Source of the DNA: Solirubrobacterales bacterium
GTDB taxonomy: Bacteria; Actinomycetota; Thermoleophilia; Solirubrobacterales; Solirubrobacteraceae
Direction: 5' to 3'
DNA length: 64,000 nt
NCBI GenBank assembly: GCA_003132505.1
Contig: PKXY01000044.1
Coordinates: forward strand, 1 to 64,000
Shown piece after piece: positions 55,236 to 64,000 of this stretch; the stretch's first letter is position 1, and every line of letters begins with the position of its first letter. The position numbers and the translations under genes were made by a program. Below the pieces are notes generated by a model. That model did not search any database. It saw only the letters and a program-made list of their open reading frames with translations, and was not told the origin of the DNA.

Positions 55236-55269
55236 TGGCTCGATGTCGTAGTTGCGGCGAATGCTGCGC

Positions 55270-55776
55270 TCACGGCAGCGAACGGCGATAGCAAATGTCC
55301 TCGACGCTGTAGCCAGCGACCTTGGCTGGGCGTCTGCACCCGTCGGGGGACCAACCGTCGAGCCGGTAGAAGCGCTCGGCCCACTCATTTCCGGCGAGCA
55401 CCCAAAGACACGCCTCGGCAAACCCCTGCCGAGCGAGACGAGCTCGCGCCTCCTGGATAAGTGCACGGCCGACGCCGAGCCCGCGCCGGTCTGGATCGAC
55501 GTAAAGCGCGATCAGCTCCCCGACCGCCTGCTGGTCGCCGTCCCCGGCCGGCCCGATCGTGGCGAGCCCGCAGATCTCACTCCCCTCAACAGCCAGGACG
55601 GTCAGGGGATTCGTCGCCTGCGGGTCCGCGAACGTGTACCGCTGCGCCCATTCCTCGGGCTGGAGGGCGTCAAGGTAGTCGTCGAACAGCAGCCCCCGAT
55701 ATGCCGTCTGCCAGGAGCGCACGTGCATTCGAGCTACCGCCATCGCGTCGGCGGGCCGCGCTACTCGCAAGAACAT
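55270..55776 (-). CDS. GNAT family N-acetyltransferase
   Basis: LRVARPADAMAVARMHVRSWQTAYRGLLFDDYLDAL...ALYVDPDRRGLGVGRALIQEARARL...NEWAERFYRLDGW. Confidence 0.9.
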   Translation of the reverse strand: MFLRVARPADAMAVARMHVRSWQTAYRGLLFDDYLDALQPEEWAQRYTFADPQATNPLTVLAVEGSEICGLATIGPAGDGDQQAVGELIALYVDPDRRGLGVGRALIQEARARLARQGFAEACLWVLAGNEWAERFYRLDGWSPDGCRRPAKVAGYSVEDICYRRSLP

Positions 55777-55786
55777 GCCCTCAGTA

Positions 55787-56665
55787 TCACCGCTGTGGAC
55801 GATGAGGACCAACAGCCGCGCCCTGAGACGCGGCGCCTTGGACTCCGAGGTCGGCGAGGCTGAGCGGGCGGAGCGGTGGATGGTCGATCACCACCGTCGA
55901 TGACACTCCCAGGTCGCGATCGACGTGCAGAAGCTCGCCGGATGCAAGCAGCCGCCAAGCGAGGTCCTCGTCCATCGGTTCGCTTGCAACGACAACGGCG
56001 CGGCGCTCGCCGAGCTCAGAGCTGTGCACGCGGATCGTGCCGACGCTGCTGGCGTGCTCGAGCGCAGCACCAGGCCTGCGCTCCAGCACGTAAAGCGTGT
56101 GCGTGTCGGGATAGCGCAGCGCCCAGAGCTCATCGCTCGTCGTGAGCACCACGTTCAGCGCGAACAGCGGGAGTTCCCGGGCAACCCAGCGGGCCGCTGC
56201 GATGAGGCCCGCAGTAACGTCGCCATCATGGCCGGCGATCTCCTTGCTGACAAGCGCGAAGAAGCGCTCAGAGTCCGTGTCGCCCTTGACGAGGCGGCGG
56301 CATCTCCCGAGGCGCGCCTCGAGCTTCGCAAGGTCTCCGATCACGCCGTTGTGGGCGAGCAGACGACCTTCCTGCTCGAATGGATGCGTGTTCGCCGCAA
56401 TCAGACCACCGGTCGTGGCGAAACGGATGTGGGCGACGAAGGTCTCCGACTCCACATCTCGCGCCTCGCGGGCGAAGGACCGATCCTCGAATGCAGCAAT
56501 CGCACGCTTGTCGACTCGCGGCAGCGCGTTGGCCGTGAAGTAGCCGAGACCTGTGCCATCGGGCTCGCGGTGACTCTGCGCGACCAGGCTGTCCTCGGCG
56601 TCGAGCAGCCAGAACGTGGCACGCACGCGATCCGGAGCACTGGACATACCGAATAGCCGGCACAT
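55787..56665 (-). CDS. Class II glutamine amidotransferase
   Basis: MCRLFGMSSAPDRVRATFWLLDAEDSLVAQSHREPDGTGLGYF...HIRFATTGGLIAANTHPFEQEGRLLAHNGVIGDLAKLE...VKGDTDSERFFAL. Confidence 0.92.
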   Translation of the reverse strand: MCRLFGMSSAPDRVRATFWLLDAEDSLVAQSHREPDGTGLGYFTANALPRVDKRAIAAFEDRSFAREARDVESETFVAHIRFATTGGLIAANTHPFEQEGRLLAHNGVIGDLAKLEARLGRCRRLVKGDTDSERFFALVSKEIAGHDGDVTAGLIAAARWVARELPLFALNVVLTTSDELWALRYPDTHTLYVLERRPGAALEHASSVGTIRVHSSELGERRAVVVASEPMDEDLAWRLLASGELLHVDRDLGVSSTVVIDHPPLRPLSLADLGVQGAASQGAAVGPHRPQR

Positions 56666-56976
56666 CGTTGCAAGACGATAACGCTGCCGGCTTGGGCAGG
56701 GCAGAGCAGCCGCGTCGGCTGATCGCCAGAGCGCCGCGACGGTTGCGCACGCTGCACGAGCGGAGTATCGTGAGCCGTAGAGGGCACGATTGTGAGGTTG
56801 ACCCGACGTGGGCCGGCCGCACCGCCTGACTTCTTAGGACTTATCGGAAGTCGACGAGCCCCACGGGCAGGTTCCGTCCTGACTGCGCCGCGACTGCGGC
56901 TGAGCCTGGGTTTGGCCTCGCGTCAGCGCGCGGGACCGTCGAGATCGCAGTTACACCAACCCGACCAGGAGGACCG

Positions 56977-57159
56977 ATGACTGACACGCACATCGACAGC
57001 GCAAAAGGCCGCCTCAAGGAAGCCGCGGGCGTACTGAGCGGAAATCGACAGCTGAAGCACGAAGGGCGGGTCGACCAGGCGAAGGGCTCAGTCAAGGGCG
57101 CCGTCGACAGGATCGCGAACGCTCTGGTCGGCCACAAGGCCGACCAGAAACAGGACTGA
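56977..57159 (+). CDS. CsbD family stress protein
   Basis: TDTHIDSAKGRLKEAAGVLSGNRQLKHEGRVDQAKGSVKGAVDRIANAL; SD AGGAGG. Confidence 0.88.
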   Translation: MTDTHIDSAKGRLKEAAGVLSGNRQLKHEGRVDQAKGSVKGAVDRIANALVGHKADQKQD

Positions 57160-57194
57160 CCGACTGACCGTCAGCGAAGCATTAGGAGGCAGTA

Positions 57195-57272
57195 ATGCTT
57201 GTGATCGTTCTCTTGATAATCGTGATCCTCATGCTCAGCGGATTCAGCCTGAGACGCCGCAGTCGCCGCTAG
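57195..57272 (+). CDS. 25-aa single-TM microprotein
   Basis: MLVIVLLIIVILMLSGFSLRRRSRR*; SD AGGAGG 57184-57189 five nt before ATG; not in the supplied ORF track. Confidence 0.55.
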   Translation: MLVIVLLIIVILMLSGFSLRRRSRR

Positions 57273-57301
57273 TCGGCCGGAGCGTCGCTCTGGGGCTGGT
57301 C

Positions 57302-57748
57302 TCAGGTCCGCTCGTCGGAGTTGCGCCGGGCCCGAGTTCTCGTGCGGCGGCGCAGCTGCGGCAGGTGGGGCGCGCGGCGCGGTGGCTCGTCGGGCGGATC
57401 CAGCGGCGCGGGCAGCGCTTCGCCGTCGGGGCCGACGGCGGCGAGTGCCTGCGTGTCGGAGGCCACCTCAGTCACCTTCTCGGCAGTCTGCTCGATGATC
57501 TCGGTGGCATGCTCGACCGTCCGCCGCGTCTCGTCGATGCCGACTCTTGCGGCGTCCTGCTCGACGCGCAACTCGCGCTGGAGTCGGTGGACTTCCTCGC
57601 TGATTTCCTTGGTGTCCACGACGAGCGCGGTGAGCTCCTCTTGGATCCGGCGTAGGTTGCGTGCCTCGCGCATGCTCTGCACTGCCACGTAGCCGAGCGG
57701 GATGATCGCGAGCATGCTGACCGTGCTGGCGAAGACCTCGAAGCTCAT
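57302..57748 (-). CDS. N-terminally membrane-anchored coiled-coil protein
   Basis: FASTVSMLAIIPLGYVAVQSMREARNLRRIQEELTALVVDTKEISEEVHRLQRELRVEQDAARVGIDETRRTVEHATEIIEQTAEKVTEV. Confidence 0.65.
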   Translation of the reverse strand: MSFEVFASTVSMLAIIPLGYVAVQSMREARNLRRIQEELTALVVDTKEISEEVHRLQRELRVEQDAARVGIDETRRTVEHATEIIEQTAEKVTEVASDTQALAAVGPDGEALPAPLDPPDEPPRRAPHLPQLRRRTRTRARRNSDERT

Positions 57749-59814
57749 GAAGCACCAGCGCTGTTGGGAACCGGCTTACGCTGGCCTGGTGCGCCGTTGC
57801 GCGACGCAGCTGGCGGCGCCCCGGTTGGCGTTGGCTGTCTGTGCAACGCAACCGCTCCGATCGATCCAGGGATGGCGACGCTCGCGGAGCTCGTGGCCGG
57901 CTCGAGCTTGAGCAGCGCCGTGAGCAGGAGCAGCGGTGTACCGGCGGCCCAGGCCTGCGGGCGCGACGCGCTCGGGTAGGCAACCGGAACCGAGGTCAGC
58001 TCAGCCGGGTAGCCCGCGAAGACTTCCGGGAGCCGGTACTCGAAATGCGGGGCTGCCGAGAGGATCGAGCACGCCAAGCGGGCCGCCGCCTCTTCATGCC
58101 CGCAGCGCATAAGGCCCGCGACGATCAGCGAGTTGTCGTGCGGCCAGACCGTTCCGGTGTGGTAGCCGAGCGGGTTGTAGCCGGCTTCGCGTGCGCTCAG
58201 GGTACGGACGCCCCAGCCCGAGTAGAGCGGCGCGTCGAGCAGCCGCTCGACGGTCGCGGCAGCCTCGTCCACACCGACGATGCCCGACCAGAGCAGCTGT
58301 CCGATGTTCGAGGAGAGGCTGTCGACCTGGCGCTTCTCGCCGTCGAGTGCGATTGCGTGGGCGCCGCGCTCGGGCATCCAGTAGTCCGCGTTGAACTGCG
58401 TCTGCAACGCTCCGGCAAGAGCGTCCAGCCGATCGGCGAGAGCGTGGTCTCCCCAGACCTCGCGCGCCAAGCGGGCGCCCCGCCGGCGGGCGTCGAAAAC
58501 GTAACCCTGGATCTCGCACGTGGCAATCGGCCCGCGCGCAAGGGTGCCGTCGGCGAACTGGATCGACTCGCCGCTGTCCTTCCAGCATTGGTTGACGAGC
58601 CCGTTGATCTGGTTGCGACGGGAGTACTCCACGTATCCGTCGCCGTCGAGGTCGCCGCCGTCCTCGGTCCAGGCGAGCGCCGCGCGCGCGTTTGGCTCGA
58701 GCCGGCGCACCAGATCGTCGTCGCCGGTCCAGCGGTGGTACTCGTCCAACAGGATCACGAACAGCGGCGTCGCGTCGGCACTCCCGAAATAAGGGGAATG
58801 GGGCTGGCGTCCGGTCGCGGTCAGCTCGCCGAAGCGCAGCTCATGCAGGATCTTCCCGGGCTCCATCTCGTGGAAGTCATCGCGCGCCTGCGCTTGCCGT
58901 GCGGCGAGGACGCGCAACGTCGTCGCCGCGAGCTCCGGCAGGTAAGGCAGCGCTTGGAAGCTCGTGATCAGGCTGTCGCGCCCGAACAGGGCCATGAACC
59001 AGGGCAGGCCGGCGGCCGGCAACGTCGCCGGATCGCCGAGATCGGGCTGTAGCCGCAGCGCCGCGAGGTCGGTCAGACTCGCGCGGTACGTGCGGGCGAG
59101 TCCAGCGTCCTGGGTCTCCAGCACGGGCGTACCCGAGAGCCATTCGTCGAGCTCGGCGGCCTTTGCGCGGCGCACCTCGTCGACGCTCCCGCTCACGGCG
59201 CGCGCAGCAAACATCGTGCCCTTCTGCGCCGAGCAGGGGGTGACGCTCAGCTCGACCGTCCACTGGGCGCCGCGTTCGAGCACGAACGAGAACGCCATGC
59301 CGTTTCGTGTCACCTGCGCCGGGCGACTGCTTGTGATCGTGACCGAGCGCGAGAAGTCCTCGTGACCGTACTCGAGCACCAGAGCGTCGCCGTCAGCGCG
59401 CCAGCGAACCTCGCGCGGAGCGACCGTCCCGCCCTTCACCTCGAACAGATCCGCGAAGTCGGTGTCGATGTCGAGCTCGACCAGCATTTCGCTCGCAGCC
59501 AGCCGGTGGTTGACGATCGTGATCTCCTCGAGCCACACGCGGTCGACGCAGCGCCGGCGCATCACCGAGCACGGCGCCGCGGCATCCGTGCCCACGCGCG
59601 GCGTCAGGAAGAACTGCGCTGCGAAATGGAAGTCCTGGTCGAGCCCGAGCAGATCGAGCGGAGTGTTGTCGACGCGGAGCGCCCACTGCGACAGGAAGCG
59701 GGTGTCATCGGAGAAGAAGCCGTGCTCGCGTCCATCCCCAGGGAGGAGATCCCCCCGACGGTCGCCGAGCACGAAGGTGCTGCCGTCGAGAACGCTGAGC
59801 GTCTCCTCAGGCAC
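57745..59814 (-). CDS. Glycogen debranching / amylo-alpha-1,6-glucosidase-like protein
   Basis: DGSTFVLGDRRGDLLPGDGREHGFFSDDTRFLSQWALRVDNTPLDLL...GLPWFMALFGRDSLITSFQALPYLPELA...QINGLVNQCWKDSGESIQFADG...GYNPLGYHTGTVWPHDNSLIVAGL. Confidence 0.93.
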   Translation of the reverse strand: MPEETLSVLDGSTFVLGDRRGDLLPGDGREHGFFSDDTRFLSQWALRVDNTPLDLLGLDQDFHFAAQFFLTPRVGTDAAAPCSVMRRRCVDRVWLEEITIVNHRLAASEMLVELDIDTDFADLFEVKGGTVAPREVRWRADGDALVLEYGHEDFSRSVTITSSRPAQVTRNGMAFSFVLERGAQWTVELSVTPCSAQKGTMFAARAVSGSVDEVRRAKAAELDEWLSGTPVLETQDAGLARTYRASLTDLAALRLQPDLGDPATLPAAGLPWFMALFGRDSLITSFQALPYLPELAATTLRVLAARQAQARDDFHEMEPGKILHELRFGELTATGRQPHSPYFGSADATPLFVILLDEYHRWTGDDDLVRRLEPNARAALAWTEDGGDLDGDGYVEYSRRNQINGLVNQCWKDSGESIQFADGTLARGPIATCEIQGYVFDARRRGARLAREVWGDHALADRLDALAGALQTQFNADYWMPERGAHAIALDGEKRQVDSLSSNIGQLLWSGIVGVDEAAATVERLLDAPLYSGWGVRTLSAREAGYNPLGYHTGTVWPHDNSLIVAGLMRCGHEEAAARLACSILSAAPHFEYRLPEVFAGYPAELTSVPVAYPSASRPQAWAAGTPLLLLTALLKLEPATSSASVAIPGSIGAVALHRQPTPTGAPPAASRNGAPGQRKPVPNSAGAS

Positions 59815-60955
59815 GAGCTACGCGTACCTCGGGGCGTGCGAGGATCGCGTCACGGAAGACCTGCACGTACGCGCGGGAGACGACGTCGACATCGCAGTGC
59901 GCGGCCGCCCAGGCGCGACACGAGGCGGGTGAGATCTGCTCGAGCCGGCCGACGGCAGCGGCCATCGCGGCCTCGTCGTCAACGAGGAACCCCGTGTGTT
60001 CGTGAACGACGAGCTCACGGGCTGCGCCCTCGGGAAACGCGATCACAGGGGTGCCGCAGGCGAGCGCCTCGACCATGACCATGCCAAACGGCTCCTCCCA
60101 GCGGATCGGCATCAACAGGGCGCGCGCATTCGCAAACAGGCTGCGCTTCGTGGCGCCGCCCACCTCCCCGATGAAACGGACGCGGTTGCCGTCCACGTGT
60201 GGCGCGATCTCGCGCTCGAAGAACGCCCGCTGTCCGGGCTGGATAACCCCGGCGAGGACCAGCGGCACGCCGGCGGCACGCGCCGCAGCGATCGCGCGAT
60301 GCGGGCCCTTGACCTCGGTCATCCGGCCGATCCACAGGAGGTAGTCGCTCTTGTGCTCCTGGAGGCTCCAAGCGCTCAGGTCGACCGGGTTTGGAATCGC
60401 CGCGACCACCGCGAGCTCCGACGGAGCGCACGCGATCTGGGTGCGGCTGATCGCCACCACCGTGGCCTTGTGCCCATGGTGCGCGTAGAACGCGGCCGTG
60501 CTCGGGGTGAACTGGCCGTGGAGCGTGTGAACCAGCGGCGTCTCGATGCGATCGGCCATCGCCACGGCGGTGAAGCCGCAGTGGTCGTGCACGACGTCGA
60601 AATGGCCGCGCTCGATCACCGCGAAGGCACGCGCAACGTGATCGACCTCGTAGAGCGAGCGCTCGATCTCGTCCGGGTGCGCCTCGTCGAGCAGCGTGAC
60701 GACGCGAGCGCTGGAGCGCGAGCCCGGCGCACACAGGAGCGTGACGTCGTGGCCCTGCTCGACGAAGGCCTCCGTGAGCGAGCTGACGACGGTCTCGACG
60801 CCGCCATATCCCGGCGCGGGCACCGGGATCCACGGTGGGGCGAGCATCGCGACGCGCAGGGCGTCCGGTGGTCGAGTGCGATCGAGAGCTAGACCGCGTT
60901 GGCGTAACTGGCGGCTGTCGCGGCGCCTGCGCTGTGGCCCGGGGGCGATATCCAC
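59807..60955 (-). CDS. Glycosyltransferase family 4
   Basis: VAMLAPPWIPVPAPGYGGVETVVSSLTEAFVEQGHDVTLLCAPGS...LLWIGRMTEVKGPHRAIAAARAAGVPLVLAG...PIRWEEPFGMVMVEALACGTPVIAFPEGAARELV. Confidence 0.93.
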   Translation of the reverse strand: MDIAPGPQRRRRDSRQLRQRGLALDRTRPPDALRVAMLAPPWIPVPAPGYGGVETVVSSLTEAFVEQGHDVTLLCAPGSRSSARVVTLLDEAHPDEIERSLYEVDHVARAFAVIERGHFDVVHDHCGFTAVAMADRIETPLVHTLHGQFTPSTAAFYAHHGHKATVVAISRTQIACAPSELAVVAAIPNPVDLSAWSLQEHKSDYLLWIGRMTEVKGPHRAIAAARAAGVPLVLAGVIQPGQRAFFEREIAPHVDGNRVRFIGEVGGATKRSLFANARALLMPIRWEEPFGMVMVEALACGTPVIAFPEGAARELVVHEHTGFLVDDEAAMAAAVGRLEQISPASCRAWAAAHCDVDVVSRAYVQVFRDAILARPEVRVARA

Positions 60956-61392
60956 ACGTTCCTCCTGACGAGCCTCTCAAGGGCTGCGGTCGCGAGTCAG
61001 AGAGGTCGAAAGAGACCGAGCGAGCGCCCTACGATCGAGCGACATCCTCGACACCAACCAACCACTCAAGCCTAGCAAGGTCCAAGGCGCGATCAAAGAC
61101 GCCGCCGTCAGACGGACTGGACAGCTGTTCGACAACGTCGGCCTGCCAGCCGATCTCCGACGACGTCCGTATCCCTTGAGATGGTAGGGACCGATGCACC
61201 GGCCCATACCGACCCGAGAGTAGACTGAAGGAACAGTCGAGCGCTAGCGAGGCGGGTGCGGCTCGCCTGCGCCCGTACATGGCACGACGATCACGGATGT
61301 GCAAGGGGCTCGACCGGAGCGTGCTGCTCTGGGATGCAGGCCGACCGAGTGGCCCCGCCGCCGCGCCCGCCACCCTACAAGGAGAACGACAA

Positions 61393-61602
61393 ATGGCTTC
61401 AAGGGGCAAGAAGAAAACGACGATGGCGAAGCTCGCGCGCGAAGGCAGACTCCGCGAGCGTCAGCTCGATAAGCGGGCCAAGAAGGACGCCAGGAAGCGG
61501 GCGCCGGCAGCCGCAGATGGCCCGGAGTACCCGCTCGACGGTGACGAGCGCGGGGAGGGTCTGAACGACGCTGCGGTCGTGCCCTCGCTTGCCGACGCCT
61601 GA
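61393..61602 (+). CDS. Small basic hypothetical protein, 69 aa
   Basis: MASRGKKKTTMAKLAREGRLRERQLDKRAKKDARKRAPAAADGPEYPLDGDERGEG; SD AAGGAGA upstream. Confidence 0.6.
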   Translation: MASRGKKKTTMAKLAREGRLRERQLDKRAKKDARKRAPAAADGPEYPLDGDERGEGLNDAAVVPSLADA

Positions 61603-61949
61603 GTTCGCCAGACGCGCGAGATCGGAGTAGCCTGGCTCCTATCGAGGACGATCAGATCCGCGCACTCGTGACCCGCTTGGCACGCCCGCACCGTTCCGGA
61701 GGCGACGTGATTGAGCGGGCGGCAATCTTTGCCGACGGTGCGGACTTTGCCGAGGTGATGGCCTGGATCGTCGCGCGCGGCGGCACAGCGGAGGCCCCAG
61801 CGCCGGCGACCGGGGGCGGCCTCCACGATAGGCACTTGAACGCCGGCCGAGGCGACGCGGCACCGGCGCCGCGGCGGTTCGTGCTGCCGCCCGGAGCGCT
61901 CACCCGGTAGGCCGCGGCAGCCACCGCGCCAAGTGATTGAATCCTTGCC

Positions 61950-62693
61950 ATGAGCGACTCGCTGAGCGCGGAGTCGGTGCGCATCACGGGCCACGACGGC
62001 GAGGAGATCGAGGCCTATCTGGCCCGCCCGTCTCACCCGCCGTCACGCGGCGGGGTCGTCGTGATCCATCACATGCCCGGTTACGATCGCGGCACGAAGG
62101 AGATCGTGCGGCGGTTTGGCGAGCTCGGCTATGACGCGGTCTGCCCCAACCTCTACTGGCGTGAGGCGCCGGGCGCAGATCCCGCAGACGCAGCCGCGAC
62201 GGCACGGGCAGGCGGGGGCGTGCCCGACGAGCGCCTGGTCGGCGACGTCGGCGGTGCCGCCGGCTACCTGCGCTCGCTGCCGAGCTCGAACGGCAAGGTC
62301 GGCGTGATCGGCTACTGCTCCGGCGGTCGCCAGTCGGTGCTCGCAGCGTGCAACCTCGACCTCGACGCCGCGGTTGACTGCTACGGCGCATTCGTGACGG
62401 GCACGCCGCCGGAGGGATTCCCGCTCCAGGTCACGAACCTCGTCGAGCAGCTCCCCAGTCTGCGCGCGCCGCTCCTCGGGCTGTTCGGCAACGAGGACTC
62501 ACATCCGAGCCCGGAGCAGGTTGACGAGCTCGATCGGATCCTCACCGAGCACGGCAAGCCGCACGAGTTTCACCGCTACGACGACGCCGGCCACGCTTTC
62601 TTTGCGACCGACCGACCGTCCTATCGCGTGGCGGCGGCAAACGACGGCTGGGAGCGGATCGTCGAGTTCTACGGCAAATACCTCGGAGGCTGA
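61950..62693 (+). CDS. Dienelactone hydrolase family protein
   Basis: VVVIHHMPGYDRGTKEIVRRFGELGYDAVCPNLYWREAPG...GKVGVIGYCSGGRQSVLAACN...GLFGNEDSHPSPEQVDEL...DAGHAFFATDRPSYR. Confidence 0.95.
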   Translation: MSDSLSAESVRITGHDGEEIEAYLARPSHPPSRGGVVVIHHMPGYDRGTKEIVRRFGELGYDAVCPNLYWREAPGADPADAAATARAGGGVPDERLVGDVGGAAGYLRSLPSSNGKVGVIGYCSGGRQSVLAACNLDLDAAVDCYGAFVTGTPPEGFPLQVTNLVEQLPSLRAPLLGLFGNEDSHPSPEQVDELDRILTEHGKPHEFHRYDDAGHAFFATDRPSYRVAAANDGWERIVEFYGKYLGG

Positions 62694-62695
62694 GC

Positions 62696-62962
62696 ATGTG
62701 CACATACGCGACAGTCCAGACGACGCTCGAGGGCAGCGCGAAGGGGCCTGAAGGCAGCTGGTTCGCCGTCACCGACGCAACCGTGTACTTCGATCACCCG
62801 GTCCACGCGCTGGCCGAGCACACGCTCAACATCGACTTCGCCGACCCGGCAAAGGGGCCGGGCGCGCGGGTTGCGGTCGAGCTCACGGCAGCTGCCGCGC
62901 GCGATCTCCTCAGCGCAATTCAGGAGGCGCTCGACTCGGCGCCCGCCGAGCTGACGGCCTGA
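62696..62962 (+). CDS. DUF6295-like small protein
   Basis: MCTYATVQTTLEGSAKGPEGSWFAVTDATVYFDHPVHALAEHTLNIDFADPAKGPGARVAVELTAAAARDLLSAI. Confidence 0.7.
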   Translation: MCTYATVQTTLEGSAKGPEGSWFAVTDATVYFDHPVHALAEHTLNIDFADPAKGPGARVAVELTAAAARDLLSAIQEALDSAPAELTA

Positions 62963-62992
62963 GGCACCTCGCGGCGGCGCCCGGGCCGCGGC

Positions 62993-64000
62993 TCAGCGCT
63001 CGACGAAGTACGGCCCGGAGCCGTCAGCACCCGAGAAGTAGCGGCTCGTGACCGTCTTCTTGCGCGTGAAGAAGTCGATCGCGTCGCCGCCGTGGGCGTG
63101 CAGGTCGCCAAAGAAGGAGTCCTTCCAGCCGGAGAACGGAAAGCAGGCGACCGGTGCGGCGACGCCGATGTTGACACCGATCATGCCCGCCTGCACGTCG
63201 TGGCGGTAGCGTCGGACTGCGGCCCCCGATTCCGTGAAGATCGACGTGCCGTTGCCGAAGCGGCTCGCGTTGACGACGGCGATCGCGTCGTCAAGCGTCG
63301 CCACCGCGATCACCCCGAGCACGGGGCCGAAGATCTCCTCCTGAGCGACCTCCATCTCTGGCGTGACGCCGTCGAGGATCGTCGGGCCGACGAAGCTCGC
63401 GCCGCGCGCCGCGACGCCCTCGCGCCCGTCGAGGACCACGCGCGCCCCGCCGGCGGCAGCACGCTCGATCCAGCTGCAGATGCGCTCCCCCGCCGCCTCG
63501 GACACGAGGGGGCCGACGTCGGTCGACTCCTGCATGCCGTCGCCGATACGGAGTTGCTCCGCCGCGGTGATCAGCTTCGCCATCAGCCGCTCGTGAGCGC
63601 CAGCGACGGTGACGACGACCGAGCCGGCCATGCAGCGTTGGCCGGCCGCGCCGAACGCCGAGCCGATGATCCCGGCGACGGCCTCGTCGATCGCGGCATC
63701 CGGCATCACCACGATGTGGTTCTTGGCGCCACCCAGGGCCTGTACGCGCTTGCCCGTGCGCGCCGCCCGCTCATAGACGAGGCGCGCCACACTCGCCGAG
63801 CCGACGAACGAAATCGCGTCGATGCCGGAATGATCGAGCATCGCCTCGCCCAGGCGGCGTCCGCCGTTGAGGAGATTGACGACGCCCGGCGGCAGGCCGA
63901 GTCCGTCGAGCACCTCGAAAACGATCTGCTGCGTGATCGGGACCTGCTCGGACGGCTTCAGCACGAACGTGTTGCCGCAGGCGATCGCAAACGGCAGGAA
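62993..64000 (-). CDS. mmsA: CoA-acylating methylmalonate-semialdehyde dehydrogenase, N-terminus beyond the window
   Basis: FVLKPSEQVPITQQIVFEVLDGLGLPPGVVNLLNGGRRLGEAMLDHSGIDAISFVGSASVARLVYERAARTGKRVQALGGAKNHIVVMPDA...GAAGQRCMAGSVVVTV. Confidence 0.92.
   Translation of the reverse strand, partial: FLPFAIACGNTFVLKPSEQVPITQQIVFEVLDGLGLPPGVVNLLNGGRRLGEAMLDHSGIDAISFVGSASVARLVYERAARTGKRVQALGGAKNHIVVMPDAAIDEAVAGIIGSAFGAAGQRCMAGSVVVTVAGAHERLMAKLITAAEQLRIGDGMQESTDVGPLVSEAAGERICSWIERAAAGGARVVLDGREGVAARGASFVGPTILDGVTPEMEVAQEEIFGPVLGVIAVATLDDAIAVVNASRFGNGTSIFTESGAAVRRYRHDVQAGMIGVNIGVAAPVACFPFSGWKDSFFGDLHAHGGDAIDFFTRKKTVTSRYFSGADGSGPYFVER

Noticed and set aside
61668-61910. 80-aa plus-strand ORF
   Set aside because: Plausible composition at the N-terminal part but no family recognised and an uncertain GTG start; not enough support to list as a gene.

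Overview
This is a high-GC chromosomal window. Gene style suggests an actinobacterium, possibly of the Thermoleophilia/Solirubrobacterales type, but that is inference only. About 60 protein-coding genes can be supported. No rRNA, tRNA or CRISPR was recognised by eye.

The standout locus is about 32.6-47.6 kb. It holds two tandem seven-gene membrane modules in identical order (HyfC-HyfE-HyfF-HyfG-HyfH-HyfI-HyfB-like). They resemble group 4 [NiFe] hydrogenases and complex I, but both large subunits lack the Ni-binding cysteine motifs, so they look like energy-converting-hydrogenase-related (Ehr) complexes. The two modules have lost different Fe-S ligands. Module 2's NuoB-like subunit has lost its N2-type cysteines. 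Module 1's ferredoxin-like subunit keeps only enough cysteines for one cluster. Module 2's HyfE appears to start at ACG.

A second notable locus (1.5-3.7 kb) encodes an ABM-type monooxygenase translationally coupled to a multidomain CDGSH / Fer4-like / CDGSH / truncated-haemoglobin protein.

Other features of interest: a coupled pair of non-canonical MutS-like ATPases; a 57-codon IclR-HTH-only ORF that overlaps the start of xylA; a NiCoT permease divergent from a His-tailed Fur-family regulator with a Nur-box-like site; a 42-bp tandem repeat; several palindromic operator candidates; and several pseudogene remnants, two with single-base frameshifts located by eye.
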